Shown piece after piece: positions 23,991 to 41,120 of a stretch of DNA of 64,000 bases. The stretch is from the NCBI GenBank assembly GCA_014526335.1, contig JACTAT010000059.1, forward strand, positions 1,350,271 through 1,414,270, written 5' to 3'. This DNA comes from Chrysaora quinquecirrha. Lineage: Eukaryota; Cnidaria; Scyphozoa; Semaeostomeae; Pelagiidae. The notes below the pieces were generated by a model. The model was not told the origin of the DNA. It searched no databases and was given only the letters and a program-made list of their open reading frames with translations. The first letter of the stretch is position 1. Each line of letters starts with the position of its first letter. Both the position numbers and the translations under genes were made by a program.

Positions 23991-25439
23991 TTGTGTCGTT
24001 GCACTGCAATCTACCTCCGCGTCTTGTTATGGTCTACAGTCTCAAAGCCCGTTTTATGCAGTTGTGGAAATAAATATTGACCTTCTGCCACTTGAAAATG
24101 AAAGCATTTTGTGCAGTCCACATTGGAATCTCGTATATTCATAGTCTGTTTTTGCCCGTGTTGGGGCTTGTTTGGTGCTGTTCGGACTTGTGTAGTTGTT
24201 TAATGTGCCTTTCATGTTGATAGCCTGTTATGAGTTGATTAACACCATAGATCGATGTAACAGTCTTATTTAACCGTATAAGTCTTATTTAACCCGTAAA
24301 GGGGCTGCTTCATGTGGTGTTGCTGATGTCTGTGTATGCGTAGTCTACTCTTTGTAAGACCACAAGCTTTTTTGAAAATTGAGAATTATCTGCAATGGCT
24401 TAGCATAACATTCACGATGTTTTGATTAGTAAGGCTAAGGCAGCTCTTTCGGAGTAACAATGCCTCTTTTTGGTTGTATTTGGTTTGTGCTTTAAGTTGA
24501 AGCCGAATTGCTATAAGAGGTCCTTTCGGATGTATGAAGTATAGCCTCTAGCAAAGGATTATATTTTCTGTATGTCTGAAACATGTCGTGTGCGACTAAG
24601 CATCTACTTTGGAGCAAAAAGAGTGCCGATATAGAAAAACCGTGGTGCTGAAGCAAAAGGTCCAATTGAATTAATTCCCTGATCAGTTGAAGTTTGAGGC
24701 TCAAAATTTAATGATGAAGGGTACTTCGAATCCTCTCTCTTCGTTCGACGACGTCATTCATAAAAGAGCAATTTTGACTCTAAATCGCTGGCTGAATCGA
24801 GTGGCTCCATGGAATAACTTAAAGGCTCTCGAAAGTGTCCACGTAAATTTCTAAGTGGCCATTAGCTTCAGGCCATGTGGTCAATCAAAATAGGCTCTCT
24901 ACAGCATGGCACTTCTTCAGTTAATGGATATTGTGTTTTTTTATATAATGGGAATAGAAATAGATTCTTTTCTATGCAAAGTGATTTTTCTTGGCATTTT
25001 AACCAATCATAGCATGACATCAAAAGCTTGGGAGTCATACTGATGCCATTTTCCATACACTACTTCTCTTTTCGTTTTCTGTCTAAAGCTAATCACAAAA
25101 AAGATCAATAGCTAAGCATGACTGCCACTACCTATTTAAATGTCGAACTCGTCCTCTTCGCTTGCTTTATTTTCATGAAAATGAGCATTTGCCAAAGTGG
25201 GAAAGCAACTTAAAGGAGTATTCTCTCGCTGTTAGCCTTGTTTTAGTTAGCACCATGGCGTGAATTGGCTCCAAACAGCCTTTGTGATGTGTTGTAGATT
25301 TTTCAAGATGACTGCCCTTGCTCTATCTCTTCGACTCTTCCTACTTATATTTGTATATGTACCTCACTCAGTTTTAATAGGGAATAGGCGTAGTGTCGTA
25401 GCGTAGAGTATAGCGATTCAGGCATGATTAAGATCAGAT

Positions 25440-25556
25440 GGTGAAGGTGAAATGGTGTATTTAGCGCCAGTCGTTAGAGTCTCAAGGCTGGAACCCCGAC
25501 CTTGCTGAACTTCTGACACAACGGGCCAGCTGGATTTAACTATGCCACAGCACCTT
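25440..25556 (-). mobile_element. tRNA-derived SINE copy 3, internally deleted
   Basis: It starts GGTGAAGGTGAAATGGTGTA and ends near GCCACAGCACC like the other copies. The segment between the two conserved halves is shortened and the B-box complement is degraded to GCTGGAACCCC. Confidence 0.65.
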
Positions 25557-26120
25557 TCATCGTTTTCACCGATCGTTTACAATTATATATGATCGTTTAT
25601 CTTTCTGAAGTAATGTCGAAATTCACTGTTGCAGATACTCAAATACAGCGAGCGATTTCAGGACAAGCAACAAAACTGAAATAGGGCACGCACACTTTGA
25701 ATTCCCTGCAGGTGATATCGGCTTATTTATGCACACAAGACTTGAATTTCCATGCCTTCACAGTTTTGCTTGGTGTATATAACTTGTTGAACCGGTGATC
25801 ACCAATTTTTTCCACTGTTTTGAGAAATAGAACTAGGCGAGAAAAGATCCTAGCTCAACCAATAAGATTGGTATTCCTTTGAATGGTGCACCATTGAATG
25901 GCGCTTTTTTAGAACTTGGTTCCTTTCTTGAAATAGGTAAGGGTTCATAAGTTTTCTTTTCTTTAATCAGCTTTATCTTTTTCTTTATGCTCCAAGCAAA
26001 TCATTATTAGCAAAATAGGCAAAGTTTGCTATATGCATACATACATATATATATATATATAAATACAAAACTATTAAACATGGTCTCCTTAACTAAATCT
26101 ATATAAAACCCAAAATAGAG

Positions 26121-26232
26121 AAATCCAAAAATATAGATAACTCTGTTCAAAGGTTTGGATCTATGATCTTCCTCAACACTGAAGAAGATCAAAGATCGAA
26201 ACGTTGAACATAGGAATCTATATTTTTGAATT
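26121..26232 (+). other. Long imperfect hairpin with a hammerhead-like CTGAAGA..GAAAC core
   Basis: Outer arms ATCCAAAAATATAGAT and ATCTATATTTTTGAAT pair. Inner arms TGTTCAA (26144-26150) and TTGAACA pair. Between them are CTGAAGA (26179-26185), a GATC-AAA-GATC stem, and GAAAC (26198-26202). The order resembles a type III hammerhead ribozyme, but the cleavage triplet and stem I junction are not ideal. It lies just upstream of GFUS and is probably a retroelement end. Confidence 0.35.
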
Positions 26233-26400
26233 TTTCTTTACAAATAAACATATATACACATTTACTATCATCAGGTAGCTATATAAGTAGCTTTAGTCCA
26301 CGAGCTGCATTCTATGTTAAAAAACATGAGTAGATACTATTGGGCTAGATATACTAGCTGTAAATTACGAATCTTAAAAACATTTTCATTGTATAGAACG

Positions 26401-32653
<6,253 letters not shown>

Positions 32654-32892
32654 TTGGATTCTCATCTTGTGAACTGCTTCATCTGATACTTTCACTTTGG
32701 TATGTAACTTTTGGATTCATTATTGATAAGCCTCAAGTTAATGCAGGTGTAATTGAATGGACGCTCGGTATCGCTAGCAGCTCAAAAATGTTTCACAGAC
32801 TCAGTAACATATAGAGAGTCATACACAGCGCATAATTCAAATCTAATTTGCCAAAAAAGCATTTCATCTGTATATATTTACTTGCTGAATAC

Positions 32893-32898
32893 AATAAA
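32893..32898 (+). promoter_or_regulatory. GFUS: Candidate polyadenylation signal of GFUS
   Basis: AATAAA about 240 nt after the GFUS stop. It lies about 90 bp before the stop codon of the convergent kringle/vWA gene, so the two genes end tail to tail with almost no spacer. Confidence 0.55.
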
Positions 32899-32983
32899 GA
32901 ATATCGTTCTATAGTGTAAGACAAGTTTTATAACTTGACACTTCTATGTTTGCAGTCTTCCTGTTCTTCTCTCTGCTTCATTT

Positions 32984-35900
32984 CTAACTTATTTGATTAG
33001 ATTCGTCGACTTTCTCTTTGACTGGAGGTTCGATACCTTTTGGTGCTAGCTTCTGTGAGGAAAGATGCACAAGTTAAACTATTACCTGGGTGGTGGTACC
33101 TGGACCCACAGGATTGATGCAGTAAGAGTATTCAAGGTTTTCTCAGAGAAGAAACGGTCTAGTGACAAAAGAATGAGGGTGGGAGGTACTGGGATAAAGG
33201 AGTTATTATAGTGGTAGTTAGTTCAGGTCTTTGTTTCAGTCTTTAACCATTATTCCGTGCAGAACTGCAATGCTGGCTAAAATAATTTGCAGCCTACATA
33301 TGTCAACAATTTGATTCTGCTACGGGGCAGGTCGTTGACTACTGAATGCACCCACAAACAATTTCTTGCTTGAGCTGTACATTGCTGTTGGACTTAATAA
33401 ACGTGTCTGAACGTGATGTGCCAGTAACGTTTTCATCAGTAGCGTATTTGAATTGGAATAAGAAACATTGCAGCGGGGACGAAATACCATAGTTACAATA
33501 TAGAAAATTTCTTGAAGTGTTCCAGCTATTTTGGTAAGGATGAATTGTAGGTTTAGGTTTAGGTTTAGGTCTGGTGGTACGGGGTACTCTAAGAAAGTTT
33601 GTAGGTAAGCTGCTGCTGCTTAGCTCCTTAGCTCTTCTTCTTTGGTGGATTTCTCTTGCCGTTTACTTTATTATAGATAAAGTACATCTTTACTGTACAA
33701 AAACATTCATCTTAACAATTCGCACAATAGAAAAGCAAACATCAATGAACGAAAAACTATTACCTTCAAAATATCCAAGATCTCTTTTGTTGACATCTTG
33801 CGTGATTTAACACGTGAATTCAATCATATCGAATCCAATGTTATCAATAGAATTGGAGTGCCCTGATTGGGCTATCTTTGATTGTTGTAGCAAATTGTTG
33901 TGATTCTGCAAAACATTTTACATATTTATCAATCAAGTAACTAACGACGGGTATCTTTCAACCATCTGCAATCCGCTGCATTAACTTGATTTATGAATTT
34001 TTCTTTCCACTCGTTGCTCGAACATTTCCTAACAGTTATCTAAGGCCCTAGCCAAACGATCAAACATTGTTGGTCAAACATTTGAGATTTGCTTCAGAAG
34101 CCATGTTTGACCGTTTGCCCACATCACAAATCATTGTTTGAAAAGAAAGAATAACTTAATTTGTTTCAGGATGTTTTTGAGACAGTTTAAAAACCTAGCA
34201 AACAATATTTTACAACCAATGTTTTGGGACAAAGCCAAATGGTCAAACATTTCGCTTGACAAGCAAATTTCAAATGTTTGACAAACAATGTTTGATTGTT
34301 TTCCCTTGAACTATAACTCTCATGTTAAGTCAATGCGTAATCCTGCATACTTTTAAGAATGCATCGTAACTACACTTGATCTAATAAAGAGTTGAACTTA
34401 TCATCTCACTTAAGGGCTTTATCGCCTGTCAACAATGAGCTTTTTTTCCAAAATACTTAACATAAAACCCTCATTGGCAGTAGTCCTTGGGTGCTATCCA
34501 GCAAAAAGAAGAGTAACTTGTCGTATACAACACTTTGCATAACTTAAGTCGAATCAGTAATATAACCCACCTTCTCTTGGTTGAAAACGTTGACGTAAAC
34601 CGGAGGCTTTCTGTTGTTGCAGCAACATTTTCCTGTGTGACAAATAAATATGTTTATAGCTGATTAGTGGAGCTCAGTCTTATGTAAAATTGATGTCAAA
34701 ATTCATAGTTACTTTCGTTTACATCCATATAAATTTACATAAACTTTTTGCTTACGGAAGGACCGTGCAAACAGAGAAAAGATACAGACTTTTAGAGAAG
34801 TCTTGTACATCATTAGCGTATAAAACATTAGCTTAGATTTCCCATTACATTTTTCTTATCGATCTCACCTTTTGTTGATGCTGTTGATTCTTTCTCTTTC
34901 TTATCATTACACTTTTCATTTTCCTTTTTACTGTCTTCTGTCTTCAGTGCTATCGTCTTGTTTTGTTTAATCTCGCCGACTGTTGGAGCTTTTGTCGTCG
35001 GGCCTGAAATGGAAATATAACGACAACTATGGCTTTGAAGATCATGATTTGATTTTGAAGCCATTAACTGTACAACTGTAGAACAATTCGAAAGGTTTTA
35101 TGACAGAATCAATATTGCTAGTAGATATAATTTTAGTTGAAGTCGTTTAGTTGTAGTGTTTTATGTAACCAACAGGGTTTTATAGGTCTTTGACCTTCTT
35201 TTTCCCTTAACATTTATATTATTATTATTATTATTATGAATGATGGCTGTGTATGATGCTGGTGATTATAAGAGAAACGTCCATTGCCATAGGTCTTAGT
35301 GCTTTGATGTGCTGCATGCATTTTAATCTGCTTACACAATGAGAAAAATACATGCTTACAATGTTGTCTATGTCATGACAATCATGAAACGATCAAAAAC
35401 ATCGATCATCACCATGATCACTGTGATTTCTACCATGTATCACGGTATTCTTGCTCATGTTTAATCACCATCATCCATCATGATCATAATGGTATTATCA
35501 TCATAATCATGACTATAATCATCATCATCATTGTAATCATCAACATTGTAATAATCATTGATTATGATTCGGCACCATCATCATCATCGTTGTAATCATC
35601 AACATCATTTTCATGTGGATTTATTGGCGTCATCATCAAAATAATCATCCCTGTGGTCCTGTGCTCTTTTTATCATTAATTTGTTCCTAGCCACCCTTTT
35701 CACCTAGAGGTTCTAACTTTTTTAGTTGTTTGGAAAATGTTTAACCCTATATCTTATTGAGCCTAAAACCTAACTGCGTTCACGCTTTCTTTGAGCTGAT
35801 GCTACCATCATGTTATGTATAACCTAGCAATAGACATCTTCGATCCATACAATTCGATCCATATACTTCAACATTTGTTACAATAAGCTAAAAATCCAGA

Positions 35901-38900
35901 AATACTCACGTGGAATGAACGCTTCATCACAGCTCTTCTTAGAGACACGTTTCACAAATGCATCACTGGTTAACTGCTCAAAATCATCGACCATAAAGAC
36001 TCTGTCTCTTGCACGTGCAATCATATGCAGTTCAGTCTCGTTAACCCTCTTTCCAACACCAATGGAGAAGATCTTTATCCCCCTTTTGTGAAGTTTTGCT
36101 GCCTCCGCAGAGGGACTTAGCTTTGCTCCGCTTTCATAGTCAGGATTCTGTCTGCCGTCTGTGATCAAAAACAGTATCTTAGCAGCATTCTCTCTAGACC
36201 CTGCTTCTTTTGTAAACAGCTCTTTGTCAGCAGCTTTCAAAGCGAGGTCGATTCTTGTCATAAAGCCGTGAAATGGTAGCTGGTCTACTCCTTCTTTAAA
36301 ATCCTTAAAATTTGAATATCTATTGAATTGAATTGCTGTTTCAACGTAGTTACGTGAGCTAAAGACCACGACACCTGCGCGAGAGCCAGCTTCAGAGATG
36401 CCAAACTTAGCGACTATTCGTTGCACGAAGAACTTTTCACTGATGTAGTCATTTTTAAGGCTACCAGATGCATCAACTAGGAATCCAATATCCACAAAAT
36501 TTGGGCAACGTTGAGTTGAATCCTCTGTAAGATAAAAGGATTAGCGTATTAACCGTTTATACCCAGTTAACCTTTAAGTCTTGTTGGAGTCACTGTTGAG
36601 TCGTAGGAGCAAACGAGCCTTCTGCAAGCACATTTTATTCAAGCAACTTGACTCAGGGTTAGCTAGCTAAAGGTTGAATGAAATATCTGACGAGATACTT
36701 CGGCCACACCTTCACTTACTCACACATTTAATTTCTTTGGCTACAATGACGATGCTTTGGAAGTAGGCCTATGCTATGAAAATGTCGGAGGGATCGGAGA
36801 TAAGCTTCTGCAACCCCAGGTAAAGCTGAGAATCACTCAAATGGACATTTTTTCGTCTCAGTTACAGGCAGTTTGTGGCCTTCAGTCCCCTAGTGCTCCT
36901 TCCGGGCCCTTAGTTTGCGTCTTCCTATGCATGCTTATGGTCCTAGTTCCTTGAGTCCCCTGTTGGCTTCTATATCCTAAGTTCTTCTAAACGATATCCT
37001 GTTGTTTGGTCCTCGTGTCCTATCCCATGCAGCTTCAGCCAGGGACGGGAAAAAGCATTAGTGGCCAACAATGAAGCCCAGAATTCACCGTTAGGCATAA
37101 TGCTAAATTTCAGGCATTGCTGTGGAAACTACTGCATTCTTGTTGAAAACTACTGTATGTTCACAAAATTCAGCGACAGCCAACATAAACAAAAAATATC
37201 ATTTTAAACAAAGCTGGTGAAGACAAAGTGAAATACATACTCAACAGAATGAAATTTCTCGGCATGTTTAGCTGCCGATGCAGAGATTGCAATGCAAAAT
37301 CCAATTTTCTTCTTTGCCATCTCCAGCGCCAACAGTAACTATCTTAACCCCCATATCTTGCAGGTCTTTCACTGCATCTTGTGTTGGTACCGGTCCTTTA
37401 GCCGGGGGGTTGCTGAGCACAAGAAGCACCACTTTTGCCGCATCAGCTCTTGCACCGTGCTTTTCCGAGAAGAGGTGCTGTTGTCCACGTGCTATGGCTT
37501 CCAGTAATAGTACTTTTGTGTTCGCGTTTTTCGTTGATCCTACGTTGCGTTTGCTAGTCAATCTTCTAAGTGCAGATGAATAACATTCATCAGAGTCGTA
37601 TTCACAATCGAGTCTTGTCATTATTTCAATGTTTTTCCCAATAAGGATGAACTCTAGTCTTATGCATTTCAGTGAAGGGTTAATGGTCTGTTTTAATGAC
37701 TGAAAGAAGTCTCGTGCATATGAAATGGCGTTTGGATTTCCATCTTCAATTTCAAACAGCAGGATAACGTCGATCTTTCGTTTACATTTCTGCACTTCAG
37801 CTGAGAAAAAAAAGTATAACATGCTTGAATATGGTATGAAACGAACTTGTCTGACGAATGCAGTATTGAATCAACATGTCTGACGAATAGAGTACGAAAT
37901 CACCATGTCTGACGAATGCAGTATGAAATCAACATGTCGGACGAATGCAGTATGAAATCATCATGTCTGACGAATGCAGTATGAAATCGACATGTCTGAC
38001 GAATGCAGTATTGAATCAACATGTCTGACGAATCGAATATGAAATCGACATGTCAGACAAATCGAATACGAAATCGACATGTCTGACGAATGGAGTATGA
38101 AATCAACCTGTCTGATGGATGGAGTATTACTACATGAACTACATCACTACTGGCGGCTTTTATCACATTGAAGAAATCATACTCACAACAGAATGGAATA
38201 TTACAAAACTCGTATCTTCGGCTTCTTGATACCGTGTAGCACCATGGACCCTTTGATTCCGAGTCCGGGTTCCTACAATAATTCAAATCCAAACCGGCAT
38301 TGGGCCGATTAGCCTTTTTGTTGCTGTGTCTATGAGGATAGTTGGAGTCCCATCGCTGACATGCCAGTCCGGATAATGTAACATTGACTGTTCCACGGTA
38401 TTCTTTACCCATTTTGGTTACTTTGCAATCTGTTGTACAAAAAGGAAAGCATGTCGATGAGCATAACTAAAGCGAGGAATGCGACATGGAATACTCTCAA
38501 AGTAATACGAGGGTCTCTGTCCTGAGGGCAGTAATTGTTTCTTACCGTCGATTTTGCATGTTTCTGCACCAAATAAGCCAATGAGTGTTGGACCAAACAC
38601 TGAAAGGAGGGTCGTTTAGGGATTCCAAGGAACATGGGAACATGCGAAATGTATCCGGAGATCAAGGGAGCGTGGCCAAAATTGAAAGGGAACAAGAGTA
38701 CATCAGGAAACAGGGATCAGGTAAAATCATGCCTATCAATCCGCTTTAAAATCATAGGGATCAGAAGATTTTCTCAAGGTAACAAGGGAACATATAATCT
38801 AACCCCTCTAAATGACCCTCAGAGAAAGTCCTGTAGTAGCGCGTTCATATCTCTGAATGCTTGGATGGATAACGGGGCAAATACTGTAGACTCTTTTTAC

Positions 38901-40638
38901 TCTTTTCACACGGACTTTCAAAAGGACCAAAGAGTCCACTTAGTTAGCCGTTGGGTGGTGATTCGTTACCATTTCGCTTGTTTTTCAGATCATTGTTTGC
39001 TCTTATCATTACACGACAGGAGAGTGCGGAAAGCACCATAATCTTCAGTGATCCCCTGGGCATTGTCTGCAGATTCTGTGCGATGCCCGAGGCTGTCCTG
39101 TCAAATACAGTTCGAAACTGCTATTTGTCAGAAGAGTGCTGTCATCAGTCAGTTGTTCTACTGATATTACTCTACTCTGAAGTTTGTCAACTGGTATTGT
39201 TCTAACTATAACAAATCTACTGTGTATTCTTTCAGAGTTGGAAAAAACAGAATTTATAAGAAAGATGTTAACTTCTGAAAATAAACAAATGATAATCTCC
39301 CTTGCAAAATTTATATACTTATCAGAATCTGTTAGAATTAATAATAGTAGTAAACTTAATTAGTTTAGATACATTTATTTAACATGTAACTGTAATAGTT
39401 TATAATTAAAGTCGAATTGTTAAAAGAGTACGAACGTTAATACCATTAGAATTATTTTTCTGTTCTGTGTACACTCATTTTTTCTTATAAGAAACCCATT
39501 TATAAGAAACTCAGTACTGAGATCAATATTGGTTAAGAAACTTTCAGTACTCGACCAAAAATGGTAAGAAACTCGCAGGTCTCAAGAATCTTTAGAAGTA
39601 GAAATAAAGCATCGAGAAGACAAACTTCTGTTGCACCATAAGTTTCTATTTTTACAGAAAAACAGCTGATGTAAACGTGAATTGTATTGCTTCTTCGATT
39701 TGTCAAATTTAAGTGTCAATTACCCGTTTTGGCACTTAAAAATTTTGATTCTAAGAAACTGCTAAGAAACTTTCAGTACCAAATTTGTCCCAAAACTAAG
39801 AAACTTTGAGTACCTACTGACCAAAAATCTTAGTTTCTTATAAAAAAAAAGAGTGTATTCTCAGAAACATTTTGTGTAGTCACTTTGTAGATTTAACAAA
39901 ATATCCTTGTAACATTGTTATGTTTACAGTATACGGTAATTTTGTTAACTACTAGACCCTAATCGGGTGTTGAATATATGAAATTGAAATTGAAATTGTG
40001 TAATCGGGTGAAATCTCAGTTAAGACAGAGGTGACGTTGCTTTGACCATAATTGTATCAAACCGCTCTTGGACTAGACGCTTTTGCTTTTTTTTCAAATC
40101 AAGCAATCGTCTACATTTTCAAAAATTGTCTAGAATTTAACAAAAGACATATATTCAAAACTTCAACTTCATGCATTTGAATGTATGATCTCTTGGACGC
40201 GGTCCGCACAGCTGACCACTCTCGATCTACGATCTCTGTGCAGACAATCCGAAATCGGAGGTAATGTTCCGGAGGCAATAGCCCGTGGCGCAGCCCTCAT
40301 CCCTCTTCCTGTCAGCTGTACCCTGTAAGGGACAAAATTTCCTTTTGAAAATTTCCTTTTGTTGTCGGGGACTAGCGGCTAGGTTGCTCTGATGGAACGT
40401 CGTTTGTATCTTAATTTTTAGAAACAGCAGTCCAGCTCGCCTACCTTGTCTCATATGCTTAGAAAGACGCAATTGTACGTGTTATTTGTCAAATAGAAAT
40501 ATAGAAATACAAATAAAAGTGAAGTAAGTGAAGAAGGACAAGTACAGACATATTTAGTTTCCAAAAAATTTAACCTTGACAATAACTTCCCGATGCCAGG
40601 CATGAAGCGACGAGGATGAAAACGAGAAGTTTCATCAT
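32984..40638 (-). CDS. Secreted kringle plus vWA-domain protein (first vWA unit possibly disrupted)
   Basis: Exons (minus): 40638-40575 signal peptide (MMKLLVFILVASCLASGSYC); 38599-38546; 38429-38187 kringle with all six cysteines (YRGTVNVTLSGLAC, YPNAGL-like NRPNAGLDLNYCRNP, KGPWCYT); 37800- vWA-1; 36524-35910 vWA-2; 35003-34869 Lys/Glu/Thr-rich; 34632-34571 with a CCC cluster; 33052-32984 (TAG). vWA-2 has a complete metal site (LVDASGS, GFMTR, LITDG). vWA-1 lacks it (LLFEIEDG, VLSNPP). The kringle exon exits in phase 1 and enters vWA-1 in phase, but vWA-1 reads into TAA at 37268-37270 with no good GT donor before it. From vWA-2 to the end all phases agree. So this is either one gene with a lesion or assembly error, or a kringle/vWA-1 gene followed by a separate vWA-2 unit. 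Extracellular ligand binding is inferred. Confidence 0.75.
34044..34311. mobile_element. M1 MITE copy
   Basis: Left end GGCCCTAGCCAAACGATCAA after a TAA (34041-34043). The right side ends ACAAACAATGTTTGATTGTT and is degraded. It lies in the last intron of the kringle/vWA gene. Confidence 0.75.
36720..36825 (-). pseudogene. Orphan exon for the end of vWA-1, carrying an in-frame TAG
   Basis: On the minus strand, after an acceptor (TTCTCAG, 36832-36826), a frame reads LQKLISDPSDIFIA, stop, AYFQSIVIVAKEIKCV, then GTAAGT. This is the typical last helix and strand of a vWA domain, the part missing from vWA-1. Its exit phase matches entry into vWA-2 at 36524. The single TAG and the missing donor upstream suggest decay, an allele, or sequence error. 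Confidence 0.5.
37846..38128. repeat. 29-bp minisatellite, about 10 units
   Basis: The unit starts CATGTCTGACGAATGCAGTA and recurs every 29 bp from 37846 (37875, 37904 and so on). It fills most of the intron between the kringle exon and the vWA-1 exon. Confidence 0.93.
39472..39855. mobile_element. TA-flanked MITE (family M2), copy 2
   Basis: The left end is CACTCATTTTTTCTTATAAG; the right-end complement reads CACTCTTTTTTTTTATAAGA. TA flanks at 39470-39471 and 39856-39857. An internal TATAAGAAAC motif is repeated near both ends. It sits in intron 1 of the kringle/vWA gene and belongs to the same family as 17470-17829. Confidence 0.8.
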
Positions 40639-41120
40639 GTAATCTTCAGTCAATTTCCTTGAACGGTAGCGCTCTTCTAACGCAGTCCCCGATAAAGTCA
40701 TGAAGTTTCAAGCAAATTTCGAGTCAGTTCCTTGCCCAAGGAAAACAGCAGGACAGAATGGAATAATGAAGCACCACCCCTAATGACCCATACAATGCAG
40801 CGATGACGTATCCTCAGCGGGAAGCACAACCGCGGTCGATATCTGCTAATTTGAACGTCGAAAACACTAGTCTGAAAATAAGAACAAATTCTGAACCTGA
40901 AATTCGACGAAAATTGATAAATTAAGAACTTCAAGTGTCGAAAAATTATCTTATTCACGTCGTAATGCCGAAATGCGAAATGCGGGAATGCCGAAACGCT
41001 TGTAGTTTGATACGCATGCCCATGTGCGTTCCATCCTTTGGAGCCCACGTAAACATTCAACGTGGAAAACGATCTTTGACTTTTTGGCTTTGCTTGCAGA
41101 AAAGTTGATTGAGTTCAATC
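40639..41120. promoter_or_regulatory. Putative bidirectional promoter, kringle/vWA gene and PGM3
   Basis: 482 bp separate the two divergent start codons. The segment is richer in CpG than its surroundings and holds an ATGACGTA site (CRE-like half site) near 40804. No TATA box is obvious. Confidence 0.5.

Larger units (their letters stand above)
23991..26400. other. Divergent intergenic region between hexosaminidase and GFUS
   Basis: About 2.4 kb holding the promoters of two divergently transcribed genes. It contains a shortened SINE (25440-25556), a perfect 14-bp palindrome AATGGTGCACCATT (25882-25895), a short AT repeat near 26045 and the hairpin described at 26121. No coding region is supported. 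Confidence 0.6.

Noticed and set aside
33548..33571. Telomere-like (TTTAGG)n stretch
   Set aside because: Only about four units inside an intron; too short to infer an interstitial telomere or a fusion.
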